Of a stretch of DNA of 64,000 nt, positions 50,401-58,984 are shown piece by piece. Within the stretch, counting starts at the first letter, position 1, and each line of letters begins with the position of its first letter. The notes below the pieces were generated by a model. The model was given only the letters and a program-made list of their open reading frames with translations. It did not search any database and was not told where the DNA came from. The position numbers and the translations under genes were made by a program. The DNA comes from Bolinopsis microptera (taxonomy: Eukaryota > Ctenophora > Tentaculata > Lobata > Bolinopsidae), in the NCBI RefSeq assembly GCF_026151205.1, contig NC_087080.1:7853096-7917095 (forward strand), written 5' to 3'.

Positions 50401-51294
50401 AGGAGGAGGAGGACTGAGGAGGATGGCTGAGGAGGATGACTGAGAGGGAGGAGGAGGAGGAGGACTGAGGAGGAGAAGGAGGAGGACCTAGGAGGAGGAC
50501 CCAGGAGGAGGACTCAGGAGGAGGATGAGGACTCAGGAGGAGGACTCAGGAGAACTGAGGAGGAGGAGGAGGAGTGAATAGGAGGAGGAGGGGACTGGGG
50601 AGGACTGAAGAGGAGGATTCCACTAAGGAGAAGGATGAGGAGGAGGACTGAGGAGGAGGATGAGGACTGAGGAGGAGGACTGAGGAGTACTGAGGAGGAT
50701 GGCTGAGGAGGATGGCTGAGGAGGATGACTGAGGAGGATGACTGAGAGGGAGGAGGAGGAGGATGAGGAGAAGGACTGAGGAGGAGGAGGAGAAGGAGGA
50801 GGACTCAGGAGGAGGAGGAGGACTCAGGAGGAGGACTCAGGAGGAGGACTGAGAAGGAGGAGGACTGAGGATAACTGAGGAGGAGGAGGAGGACTGAATA
50901 GGAGGAGGAGGGGGACTGGGGGAGGACTGAGGAGGAGGGGGTCTTGTGGAGGACTGAGGAGGAGGAGGACTGAGGAGGAGGACTGATGATTGAGGAGGAA
51001 GAGGAGGAGGACGAAGAGGAGGAGGAGGACCCAGGAGGAGGAGGACCCAGGAGGAGGACTCAGGAGGAGGAGGAGATCGACTGAGGAGGACTGAGGAGGA
51101 GGTGGAAGAGGAGGAGGAGGAGGAGGAGGAGGAGGAGGAGGAGGAGGAGGAGGAGGAGGAGGAGGAGGAAGAGGAGGAGGAAGCATCTAAATGTTATTTC
51201 CATTTTTGTTATTTTTTGTCCGTTTTTGTCCGCTCTATTTTTTGTCCGTTTTGAAAATATAGGGTACCGAACGGACAAAAAACATGATCCCCCG

Positions 51295-51374
<80 letters not shown>

Positions 51375-54300
51375 CTCCCTAAGATTCAATACCTTATAAT
51401 AACATACATGTTAACATTAATGGGTATTAATGTATATTAGAGAAATTTTGAATAATTTTGGGGAATTTTGGGGAACTTTGGGGAGTTTTGGGGAACTTTT
51501 TTTTGGGGAACTTCAGAAATCTTGGGGGACTTTCCCAAAGTTCCCCAAAGTTCCCCTTGGACCCCCCCCCCCCCTCCCCAGTTGTCCCTAGTTTTTCAGA
51601 GTTAATCATCACATATAGACAGCATGAGAGTAGGCCTGGCCATCTCGAAGTGATAATAATAATTAAATGTTTCGCAGATTGGCAATTGATCGGTGTAGTT
51701 GGTGTTGTACACACTGCACTGATAACGATATCACGTTGTACGTGTAATGTAAATATAGTGTGGATAAAATGCGAATATATATTCTAAATAACTGATAAAA
51801 TGATATTCCACACAAAGCATGAAATTGTGCTGTATATGAGTGGTGATTTCGCTCTGAGAATCAGGGTCAGTAGCTCAATTGGTAGAGCAAGAGACGCGAA
51901 ATCTCGAGGTTCTGGGATCATTCCCCAGTTGTCCCTAGTTTTTCAGAGTTAATCATCACATATAGACAGCATGAGAGTAGGCCTGGCCATCTCGAAGTGA
52001 TAATAATAATTAAATGTTTCGCAGATTGGCAATTGATCGGTGTAGTTGGTGTTGTACACACTGCACTGATAACGATATCACGTTGTACGTGTAATGTAAA
52101 TATAGTGTGGATAAAATGCGAATATATATTCTAAATAACTCATAATAGAATAGTTGTGACACCATATATCATGTAGGGTATTACTCCTTTAACCGGCTAT
52201 TATAATTCAAAAGAAATTTTAATTTACGTTATTAATGTGATATTTGATAAATAATAACCTGCATTGAGTCCATATCTTCATCATCCTCCTCCTCATCGTC
52301 CTGTCCGTGAAACATTGCATTAAACTCGTCCCTATTCGTCTTATCGCTCATTCGCTCCTCCAAATTACTTGTTATCTTCACATCCTCCGTGCTGACCGCC
52401 TCTACAGCTTGTGCTTTATTTTCAGTGTCTACCACCATTTCTTCACTTTTTGCGTCTGTCGGTGTGTCTGTTTGTGTGTCTGTCTGTGTGTCTGTTGGTG
52501 TGGCTGTTTCTGTGGCTGTCGGAGTGCTGTTTGTTCTTGGTTCTAATGGGGGAGGAGAGCTGGAGGCACTTTCTGAGGTCGGTGATTTTGGTTCCCCGTA
52601 CAGCTGGAATGAGACATTTTGAATTAAAAGGGTATAATGGAACAATTTTAACTGTCTTTCTTAACTTTAAAACTGATAATTTCCTGCAGAAAAATACTTG
52701 TATGTTCATTCTCCTAATATTCTAGATAAGAAACAAACCGCCGCCTGCCAAAAGTTTAAAACAAAATATTTCGAGCTGAAACGCTGGGACGTTACACTTG
52801 CAAATTAAATAAGTTTCGTAGTTCTACATGATTTGATTTGATGTGCTTTTATACGACCACTTGCACTGTAAGGTTGTGAAATATTGTAATGAGGAATAAA
52901 TCAAAAAGGAATTTAACTCGTCACGTGACCATTGACCAACTGTACGTAGGGCTCCCGCTGCTATTTATAGCACATAACATTGCAGCAGCGTTACCTTACA
53001 ATACTTTATTATAAAGAGACTCAACTTTAAATTTCGTTGATCAGAATAAGATAACCATTTTTTATATAAATAGCATAACATTTCAAACAAGTGAGACACT
53101 CCAAATATGTGGGTAGTTAGTTGGCAGAGGAATCATTTCATGGAAATTAGAAAGTGTTAATCAGTTATAACTAAGTATTAGTTATAAATAGCATAATAAT
53201 AATTAGTTAATTAGATAATCACCTCCTTCTCCAGAGCTTCAGTATCCATGTCAACAGGAGATTTCCAGAACAAGAAGTTATCGTACTCAGGATTTGTTGG
53301 GGACCGTTCACGTCCACTGTAAATGTAAAAGTCACGTGTCATGAATAACATCAATAGTCACGTGTCATGAATAACACTTCAGTGTACATAACACGTATTA
53401 TTATTCTACAGGATAATTAGTGCTACACATAGTTTCAACATACCTTAGCTCGATTATCTTGATAACACACCTGTACCAACTTAATATCAAATTTTTGAAA
53501 ATATCAGCCTTAACTCACGATTTTAATTGCACGCACTATACATACTAATACAAAAGAAGCCATTAAAATTGTCTCCATAAAAATAAAATAGAAAAGATGA
53601 AAATGAACTTACTCCTCCCCAGCTTTGAGTTTATTGCCAGCACCTCGGTCTGGCTCACAATTCTGAAAGGTAGTGATGAAGGGCCCGAGCTGTTGATACG
53701 CAGCCAGTTTAACATATCGTGACGTGTCATTCAGTAGATGTAAGAAGAGTGGGGTCAGCACTTGTACTCGAACGGGCTGTTCCACAGTGTTTGAGATAGA
53801 GGTGAACCCTTCAGCGCACGCCTGAAATATACAAGACTGGTTACAGCTCAGGGGTGTAGAGTTGTGGAGGGCGGTTTATTTTGGAGTACAGCCAATTTTA
53901 TACTTGATGTTTAAAGTTTGATGTTGGTTTGTAGGGTAGGGGTGTTTAGTGTTTACTGTGTACATCCGGTGAAGTTGATATATGGCACGAGATATAAGGG
54001 GGATTAAGTCAGAACAATAAGTTTAAATTTAGATATAATTATGGGTATGTAGTTAGGTTTTAAAGCAAGGCCTAACATTCTCATTTTAGCATTTAGACAC
54101 CTAATTCCTAAATGAATTGGTAAGTGAGTCTCGACACCTTAACCTACACTAAGGATCAGTACACATACAGGTAGTGAAATACATGTACAATGTACAATGT
54201 ACACGGTTATGAGACAGTGTATACGCGCTTGTACTGTTCCTGTGTTAGGGAGATATTTCTTTAAAACAAAACAAATTACAGACTCGCTGAAAGTGATTTA

Positions 54301-56741
54301 AAGACGGGCCACTTGTTATAATATGGTGTTATCTATATTTGTTATATAAATCATAATACTGAACATTCTAACCTTCCTGACGCCCCAGATATCGTCGTTA
54401 CAAAGTTGCGAGAAAACAGGAAGGAGCTTCTGTTCGACCACCTTGCTACCAGATACTTGACATATCTTAGGGAACGAACTTGCACAACACTGTGGGATAG
54501 TCATTCCGGTCATTTATTCTTGTATTATATCTGATTTTGGAAACATTTTAAAGATCTGAATTTTTTAACCGTTTAAGTGTGTGTACATTGCAATTGTACT
54601 ATTACTCTAAAAATCTAATTAGAAATAAAGACAGTTTCTTGTATACATACCTTTCGTACGTGAAGTAACAAATCGCTGCATAATTCAATGTATCTGTCTA
54701 AAAACTTCTTAACTATAATCTCCCCGCCCAAAAATGAAGCTAGAGCTGATATTAATGTAATAGCTTCTGGTGGGAAATCGTTCAATTCGTGCGTCTGTAA
54801 AGTAATTTAATGTTAATTATTTCAGTTAAGTAATCCATCAAACACATTGTTGAAACTAAGTATGAACAATTAAGTTAATAATAATTTAAAGATAACAATT
54901 TACTGATCGTGCGATTCCTCTGCACGCGTGTTCGCACTTAAACTTTAAATTAAGCATCACATGTTATGTTTCTATACACCGTAGTATCCGTTTTAATGTA
55001 CTACAGGTACATACATCACACTGTGCAGTTGCATACAATATTGCTAAGACTTAGCTTTAATAATAATACAAGATCAGACTTGACGCAAGACGCCGGGGAG
55101 AGGTAAAATACACACCAACTTCTAATTGAATCTTTTCTAATATTTAAATAAGATGAAGGGTACCGACTCGTCGTATGAAAGGAGTGCTCACATTTGTATC
55201 TGGCATTAACATTTCTTGAATTGTATCCACATATAGCATTTCTAAATCGCCTGAAAAGTTGGGAGTTAGATATTGGTAAGAATGCATTATCTATCTAGCC
55301 ATCACATACGGTATGACGTATGTGACATACCTATCATGCTTTAGCCAGAGCCTTGAACAGGTACAGACTACTATATTAGCTTCTTTCATTTCAGGAATAA
55401 TCTTAAATAAAAATGGCTTTGTTATCAAAATCCAGAAACAAAACTGGAAAATGAAAACATGTCCGACAGGAATGTAGTATGTACATAGTTTTCAAAATAT
55501 AGCAAACATATTTTGTGTTTAGTAAAAATGTTAAAGACAAACGTTTTATGTAGAATCCTCTGTTAGTTAGAATAATTAGTGATGTCTGAGCAGATTTTCT
55601 GACCTGAAATATTAACCAGTAATTTTTAAATGTAGTAAATTATGAACACGCCCAGTCTTGAGACATTAAAAATAGGGTACATCCTTTGAACTTGCAAAGT
55701 TTCATTCCATAGCAGAGACTCAGCATGTAAAACTTTCGTATAGATACCCTATAGTGTATGGATACGTGTGGATTATTATTTGAATCAGGATTAGATCTAG
55801 TCCTGATTCAAATAATCCACAATTTATATATTTAGGATTTTCTCGATTAATAAATATTGTCTTAAATATATTATAGGTTCATTATTTACTGTCAATTGAC
55901 AATATGGCACAAATTCCTTTGAAATGTAACATCAGTTTTAATACTACAAACTTTAAATTGAGCTGTGGAATGTTGAAATTGGCACAAATAGCTAGCCATC
56001 AGTATTTATTCTGCATAATTTGGAGAATAAAAAATACGATAATTTCAAAAAGGGAAATTGCCAGTCACCTGATGATTCTGATCTCTAAGAGAGTGTATTA
56101 GACAGGATGTTATGAAGTGGAACAACATTTCTTTACAGTTAGCGTTAGTCATACACCTCACCCCAATGAACTGAAGCTGATCCAGTAAACTTACTCGTAC
56201 GTTTAGATCTGAATTATACCCAGTCAGTCAAAATATACTCCCTGCATTATTTGACATGTTAGTATTTCAAAAATAACGCAATTGTAACCTATGACATGAC
56301 TTATACAAACAAAAAAGCCATAGTTATGGACAACCTAAATTAACACATATTAGCAGTGCCAGCAGTTGTGTACCTTGGTCAGCAGCCAGTTCTGAAGCTA
56401 TGTGCTTTATCCTGTCGTAGTCTTCTTTAGTGTCACAGTGCTTCAGCGCCTCATCTATATCAAGACACGCCTGCTGCCTGAGTAGTGATATAACTATTAA
56501 CGAGTCTGTCACGAGATCTGTCACTCTCGAAACCATTTTGTAATAACATCATTTATTCGGTCATTACTATGCCAAAAGTCATTATGAGAGTTTATAATCT
56601 TGTAATGTACCTGTAACTGGGGATTTCTATCTGAGAGAGTTTCTCAAGTCTGTCCAGAACATGAAGTTCAACATCACTTGGTTCATCTAGAGAGGGAGGC
56701 TCTCCGAATAGCTCGAGGTTACGATTTGGCATGTACATCAT
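35473..56741 (-). CDS. PPP4R1: Protein phosphatase 4 regulatory subunit 1, 22 exons over 21 kb, about 966 aa
   Basis: Exons: 56741-56611, 56525-56374, 56208-56069, 55603-55543, 55250-55192, 54794-54651, 54489-54373, 53821-53614, 53316-53223, 52603-52259, 44457-44368, 44168-44041, 39815-39677, 39096-39022, 38692-38645, 37769-37569, 37450-37289, 36695-36595, 36489-36369, 36213-36098, 35907-35762, 35594-35473. PPP4R1 is a HEAT-repeat scaffold for phosphatase PP4. Matches: [12 protein letters not shown] and [17 protein letters not shown] (N-terminal HEATs), [18 protein letters not shown] (exons 7-8), FLFWKSP (exon 9), an acidic Thr-rich middle, [14 protein letters not shown] (exon 16), [18 protein letters not shown] and [18 protein letters not shown] (exon 17), [14 protein letters not shown] (exon 21), and SDIDVRHYS near the end. 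ATG 56741 has an upstream in-frame stop. Phases agree everywhere except exon 8, where my count is one base short. Exons 4 and 11 use unusual gtttg donors. Confidence 0.93.
38318..38411 (+). pseudogene. Decayed intron-containing tRNA-Tyr (GTA)
   Basis: Sequence tagctcagttggcagagc (A box) and ggactgtag (anticodon loop with GTA) is followed by a short intron-like insert of about 16 bases and ggtcaccagttcaaatc (B box). This is the layout of tRNA-Tyr, which usually has an intron. The 5' acceptor strand carries a 5-bp tandem duplication (ccgacg-cgacgg): without it the stem would pair with tcgtcgg. Two mismatches are present in each of the anticodon and T stems. It lies in a PPP4R1 intron on the opposite strand. 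Confidence 0.7.
40118..40912 (+). pseudogene. LINE endonuclease domain, interrupted by a stop
   Basis: A 264-residue endonuclease/exonuclease/phosphatase domain: [20 protein letters not shown] (catalytic Glu), [33 protein letters not shown] (Asp-x-Asn), [14 protein letters not shown] and SDHFPVTF (Ser-Asp-His). All catalytic motifs remain. After the stop, the same frame continues with [20 protein letters not shown], the usual linker, until the frameshift near 41000. The original protein therefore ran on into the RT. Confidence 0.85.
41068..43092 (+). CDS. LINE reverse transcriptase, 674 aa, intact motifs
   Basis: Reverse transcriptase with its motifs in order: [29 protein letters not shown] and [54 protein letters not shown] (motif A, near 292), [20 protein letters not shown], and [10 protein letters not shown] (motif C, near 382). 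The C-terminal thumb-like region has EKDLGVDV and [10 protein letters not shown]. The ATG at 41068 is only the first methionine after the frameshift; the frame is open upstream to about 41000. The missing fusion to the endonuclease makes the copy probably immobile. Confidence 0.88.
   Translation: MNLVDIHIPKVTIKSEFQPPWFDSELFSSCRKKDRLRAKFKTSGSISDELKFVTSRKDFKRLSSAKIRDNLFNSDDPALITKKFWSHVKYKSNSCRIPNCVSYSGQLRFKPKDQAELFNSFFYNQFSDPSLYDTDISYVNDVDFDIDFDHRDVRKLLSNVNSNKAQGPDGIHGKILKNCSVGLAYPLTCIFRGSYNSGYIPQEWKLANVVPIFKKGKKSEVENYRPISLTCLVMKVFERIVKRKLLSLTSTLLDPRQHGFLEHKSCTTNMVDFCDSLALSLNENIINHVVYFDFAKAFDSVNHDILLHKLKTLYKIDGTLLKFLTNYLQGRYQRVVIGNEMSSTLSVNSGVPQGSILGPLLFVLFINDIPLGLSDNTDIVLYADDTKIWRKIHSSSDNTNLQMDIDYLSDWALRNKMRFHPAKCKVLIVSGKPSLSPPFAYNLDGSPLVYVELEKDLGVDVTPKLSWNSQCDRIYTKACQQLGMVRRDGHIVIDLKRRRALYLSLVRSQFENCSIIWRPCNKSLSDKLESLQKRAIKWILSEEGRSYPPEQYVKKCKLVDILPLSQKFDLNDLIFFHKVLNNLIPVSLPHYLSLYQGTSRLRRCHLDSLSIVSSILPKLSQNSLTICTSNSPLAKSFFYRTHILWNGQIVSTSLFKAEVTKHLWKCLLDSETTV
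43848..44060. repeat. Tandem array of five duplicated exon-end/splice-donor units with poly-C
   Basis: The unit aatatctcaccttaactg(a/g)tcgggtgtag occurs five times, starting near 43849, 43891, 43942, 43987 and 44031, separated by 9-19-base C runs. On the minus strand each unit is the last 20 bases of PPP4R1 exon 12 (ending cagttaag) plus its donor gtgagatatt. The copy at 44031-44060 is the one contiguous with coding exon 12; the other four lie in the downstream intron. Confidence 0.92.
44880..45073. repeat. Two alternating CG tracts
   Basis: Runs of (CG)n, each 18-19 bases, lie at 44880-44898 and 45056-45073. Each is preceded by the same ttgtaacaag. Alternating CG is the strongest Z-DNA-forming sequence. 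Otherwise this intronic interval (44458-46330) has nothing recognised. Confidence 0.85.
46330..46500 (-). repeat. tRNA-headed SINE, copy 1
   Basis: Minus-strand reading: ggtagagcaagagacgcgaa, then tctcgaggttctgggatcat, then gttgtccctagtttttcaga and gagagtaggcctggccatct. It shares this order with the copies at 51575 and 51866. The upstream portion is made of ttggggaa-type repeats instead of the rest of the tRNA-like head. Confidence 0.75.
46501..46949. other. Intronic AT-rich DNA, nothing recognised
   Basis: PPP4R1 intron 10 sequence between the SINE and the satellite-bearing element. Confidence 0.5.
47400..51183. repeat. GGA/ACTGAGGAGG purine satellite, about 3.8 kb
   Basis: The plus strand is almost pure purine: gga triplets broken by regular act or ctg steps (gaggaggactgaggaggagg, gaggagtactgaggaggatg, gactgaataggaggaggagg). 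Multi-unit blocks recur at intervals of several hundred bases (gactgaatagg near 48530, 49135, 50030 and 50890), so there is higher-order structure. It ends in an uninterrupted (GGA)n near 51110-51170. It lies in PPP4R1 intron 10, so the transcript carries the pyrimidine strand. Long frames on the minus strand are repeat artefacts. Confidence 0.96.
51295..51373. repeat. Homopolymer of about 79 C
   Basis: Uninterrupted C run at the right end of the satellite-bearing element. The exact length is unreliable in any assembly. Confidence 0.85.
51430..51790 (+). repeat. SINE copy 2, head replaced by G-rich and poly-C sequence
   Basis: From 51575 to 51790 the sequence matches copy 3 (51928-52140) almost base for base (gttgtccctagtttttcaga to atatattctaaataact). 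Upstream, instead of the tRNA-like head, are ttttggggaactttggggag repeats and a C run at 51561-51575. Confidence 0.85.
51866..52140 (+). repeat. SINE copy 3 with tRNA-like head
   Basis: The head ggtcagtagctcaattggtagagcaagag has an A box. An anticodon-like arm and ggttctgggatcattcccc (degraded B box) follow. The body continues for about 215 bases. The base before the would-be anticodon is G instead of U33, and the acceptor stem does not pair, so this is a SINE and not a tRNA gene. Confidence 0.8.
55768..55820. other. 53-bp hairpin in PPP4R1 intron 3
   Basis: Arms gtggattattatttgaatca and tgattcaaataatccac pair almost fully around ggattagatctagtcc, with one 3-base bulge. It could be a remnant of a small palindromic element or an RNA hairpin. 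Confidence 0.6.
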
Positions 56742-57089
56742 CTTGTTTGTCAATTATGGTTCATCAGCTGAGTGAAGACTTGATTAGTATGTTTGAAAAG
56801 AACGAAGTAAGTAGAGTTTCAACACATGATTAATAGGGTGAGTGATCAGGATGCGTTATGAATCAAGAAGGAAAATAATTTGTAATTTTTTAGAACAATA
56901 TCAATGAAATTAAGATTAAATTTAGGAACAGTTCGGCAGGAATGTGCATTGAAATTTACCGTATATCAGGTAGATGAAAAGTTCAAAATAGAAATTAAAG
57001 TCCTCAATTACAAACAAATGGAATGAAAGCTTCATAGACAAAACTCATAAATTTGATAAAACATTATCAAATATATAACAGAAATAAGA
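56742..57089. promoter_or_regulatory. Upstream interval of PPP4R1
   Basis: The 518-bp gap between FNTB and PPP4R1 must hold the PPP4R1 promoter or 5' untranslated sequence. AT-rich, no clear motif. Confidence 0.35.
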
Positions 57090-57095
57090 TTTATT
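57090..57095 (-). terminator. Poly(A) signal for FNTB
   Basis: AATAAA on the minus strand about 165 bases after the FNTB stop. Confidence 0.5.
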
Positions 57096-57259
57096 TTAAG
57101 AGAACCGGGCTTCTTTGTACAGATTTTAAATATTCTAAACTGTAAACTGTAAAAAAGGTACCAACATAAATTTAGGCAAACAGAATTTTCCTAAAACAGA
57201 AGATCTTGTTCACAATACCAGGAAGAATATTAAGTTTTTTTCAATACCTATAAAGGCGT

Positions 57260-58471
57260 TTACTTTGATGGCGCTTCATTGACACTTCTTTTGTTTCTAA
57301 GATATTTAGCCATCTTATCAGCCTTGTTTAAAACAATGTTGAAAACTGGATGAGTTGGTTCAATGAGATTGTTCTGATCCCCTCTTATGAAAGTATTTTC
57401 AAAGGAATGCTGCGCAACCGACAAACCACTGAGGCAGTAACAAGTGTGATAGTAGTCTCGAGATTTACCTGGCTTGTCAACTAAGCCTCCACTGGGGTAC
57501 TGACAGCAAAACAGAATGTAATCTTGCAATGCCACTTGCGAAAAGAGCCATTCTTTCTCGTCAAGATTTTTGAGATCAGTCTTTAAAATGTGGTGCAGTA
57601 ATGGAAAAACACCACCCTGCCAAAATGAGTAACATCCATCGACCATTTTATTTGTCCGACCCTGAAAACCTCCTTCAAATTTCATCTGTCTGTGAACAGC
57701 CCAATCTAAAAGTTGATCTTTGTTAATGAGGTGGGTTTTGTTTAATAATATCAGGGCAGCAAGAGAGCAGAAAGTGTAACCACCATGAGCTTCAGTCCCA
57801 GGACGTGATCCAAACCCACCTTCAAAAGTTTGGCACTTAGCTATCCATTCTCCAGTGTTGGCAAAAAGCTCATCAGAATGTATACCACTGAGTTGAGCTA
57901 CAACTGCGGCACAGTAAGCACCTCTCACATCTAATTCACCATCTTTGTGCATGGTAAAGGATCCATCATCATTATGCATATTTTCAAGAAACTGCTTGAG
58001 CTTGTCTGTATCAATAATATCATAACAAGGCTCAAAATCGAGTGAAGCTAAGGCTGAAACTGCAGCATATGTTGTAGCAAGATGTGGCAAGTGTCCAATG
58101 TTACCACAGAAACCACCAGAATCAGCTTGGACAGACTTTAGAAACTCAGATAATCTTAACTGCTGCTCTTGCGATATTTGATCACCCAATAAATTCAGAG
58201 AGTGTAAAATCCAATAACATAACCATGGTCTACTAGCATCTAAGCATTCAAAGTTTTCTGATAGTCTTAGGAGGCCCTTTCGTAGATAGCTTATATGCCG
58301 ACTTTTGTGCAGAGGGAAAGTCTCTTTGAGTCTTGTTCTTCCTTGACAAGCAGAATATATATGTTCCACTGATTCTTCAACAGCAGTTTGCTCCTGAGAA
58401 GTTATAGTTACAGGACCATCCAACTGCATTCGCAAACTAGCCATATCTTTTCCCAATGAGAGAGCCATGAC
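57260..58471 (-). CDS. FNTB: Protein farnesyltransferase beta subunit, main coding exon, 402 aa
   Basis: Catalytic beta subunit that, with the alpha subunit, attaches farnesyl to CaaX-box cysteines. Motifs include ECLDASRPWLCYWILHSL, five QxxxGGF-type barrel repeats (ADSGGFCGN, NDDGSFTMH, FEGGFGSRPG, FEGGFQGR, PSGGLVDKPG), and the zinc ligands Asp277 and Cys279 in MVDGCYSFW and His341 in RDYYHTCYC. Diphosphate/FPP residues are His228 (HGGYTF), Arg271, Lys274 and Tyr280. Numbering starts at the ATG at 58468. The exon begins with acceptor ttgctttacag just before gtcatgg, so at least one upstream exon exists, probably untranslated or encoding a short N-terminus; it was not found. About 400 residues in one exon is unlike the many-exon PPP4R1 beside it. 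Vertebrate FNTB is longer at the N-terminus. Confidence 0.95.
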   Translation of the reverse strand, partial: VMALSLGKDMASLRMQLDGPVTITSQEQTAVEESVEHIYSACQGRTRLKETFPLHKSRHISYLRKGLLRLSENFECLDASRPWLCYWILHSLNLLGDQISQEQQLRLSEFLKSVQADSGGFCGNIGHLPHLATTYAAVSALASLDFEPCYDIIDTDKLKQFLENMHNDDGSFTMHKDGELDVRGAYCAAVVAQLSGIHSDELFANTGEWIAKCQTFEGGFGSRPGTEAHGGYTFCSLAALILLNKTHLINKDQLLDWAVHRQMKFEGGFQGRTNKMVDGCYSFWQGGVFPLLHHILKTDLKNLDEKEWLFSQVALQDYILFCCQYPSGGLVDKPGKSRDYYHTCYCLSGLSVAQHSFENTFIRGDQNNLIEPTHPVFNIVLNKADKMAKYLRNKRSVNEAPSK

Positions 58472-58599
58472 CTGTAAAGCAAGTAAGAGGTTAGGAAATA
58501 AGGACAAAGTATTTAAATTCTAACATCATGTGGTCAAAATGGTCTTAACCTGGGCTGAAGGGTTGCAAAAGCATAACTCATCCTGTTCCTTTTCCATTG

Positions 58600-58765
58600 G
58601 TAAGATATATTATATATAATTTTGATTTCCTTCTAATGGTAATGTTGTGTAGATCCAATGGAATCCTAAGCTCACTCCCTAGCCCAGGCAACAATACGAT
58701 TTGAACCCACACCATTAGCTTGAGAGACAGATGTTATAACCACTCAACCATCTAGCATCTTATTG
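58600..58765 (-). repeat. tRNA-Leu/Ser-like SINE
   Basis: Minus strand: gctagatggttgagtggtta (A box, long D-loop), ctctcaagctaatggtgtgg, and gtgggttcaaatcgtattg (B box). The stems are imperfect. A non-tRNA tail runs towards 58600 and ends in ataatatatc. Interpreted as a SINE. Confidence 0.6.
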
Positions 58766-58984
58766 CAGTTCAGCGAGAGATATGTTTTACAATTTATGAT
58801 TCAATCACCAGCTACAGTGGATAAATACAAAGCCATGTAAGGAGGAGGTTAAATCAAGGAGCCTGTGTAGGGGTAGCTTTACCTGATCATAATGGGGAAG
58901 TTGCAAGATTTAAGCATTTCATTTGGACAATAAAATCAAATCAAATCAAATGAGGCGAGCTAGACTTCATTACATCTATGCAGC
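58766..58984. repeat. Retroelement tail fragment with (AAATC)n
   Basis: Contains ataaaatcaaatcaaatcaaat (58925-58947), the same pentamer tail seen at 58990 and 61980 at LINE 3' ends. Confidence 0.5.

Larger units (their letters stand above)
46950..51379. mobile_element. Candidate 4.43-kb inverted-repeat element filled with GGA satellite
   Basis: The left end reads gagggggggggggtcatgtt then ttttttgtccgtttttgtcc. The right end, reverse-complemented, reads through poly-G to ggggatcatgttttttgtcc. Both ends contain a near-palindrome of ttttgtccg and cggacaaaa with gggtaccgaacgg between. A taagat hexamer flanks each side (46944-46949 and 51380-51385), a possible target duplication. The interior is non-coding flank (47060-47390) plus satellite (47400-51180). 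The assignment as one element is inference from the paired ends. Confidence 0.6.

Noticed and set aside
47392-51389. Several 90-120 codon frames rich in Pro, Ser, Leu or Gly in the satellite region
   Set aside because: They are direct translations of GGA/TCC repeats and the poly-C run, without start context, splice signals or family similarity.
51866-51935. Functional tRNA gene
   Set aside because: Acceptor stem does not pair, U33 is replaced, and the sequence continues into a repeated body shared with two other copies; it is a SINE head.
55321-55460. Possible PPP4R1 exon (ttttccag acceptor, gtatgt donor) between exons 4 and 5
   Set aside because: Open frame and good splice sites, but the phase fits neither neighbour and the peptide does not match the HEAT region; exon 4 at 55543-55603 fits both.
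58468-58507. Alternative FNTB start 13 codons upstream (MSLFPNLLLALQV)
   Set aside because: These codons read through the polypyrimidine tract and the acceptor ttgctttacag; the exon begins at 58471.
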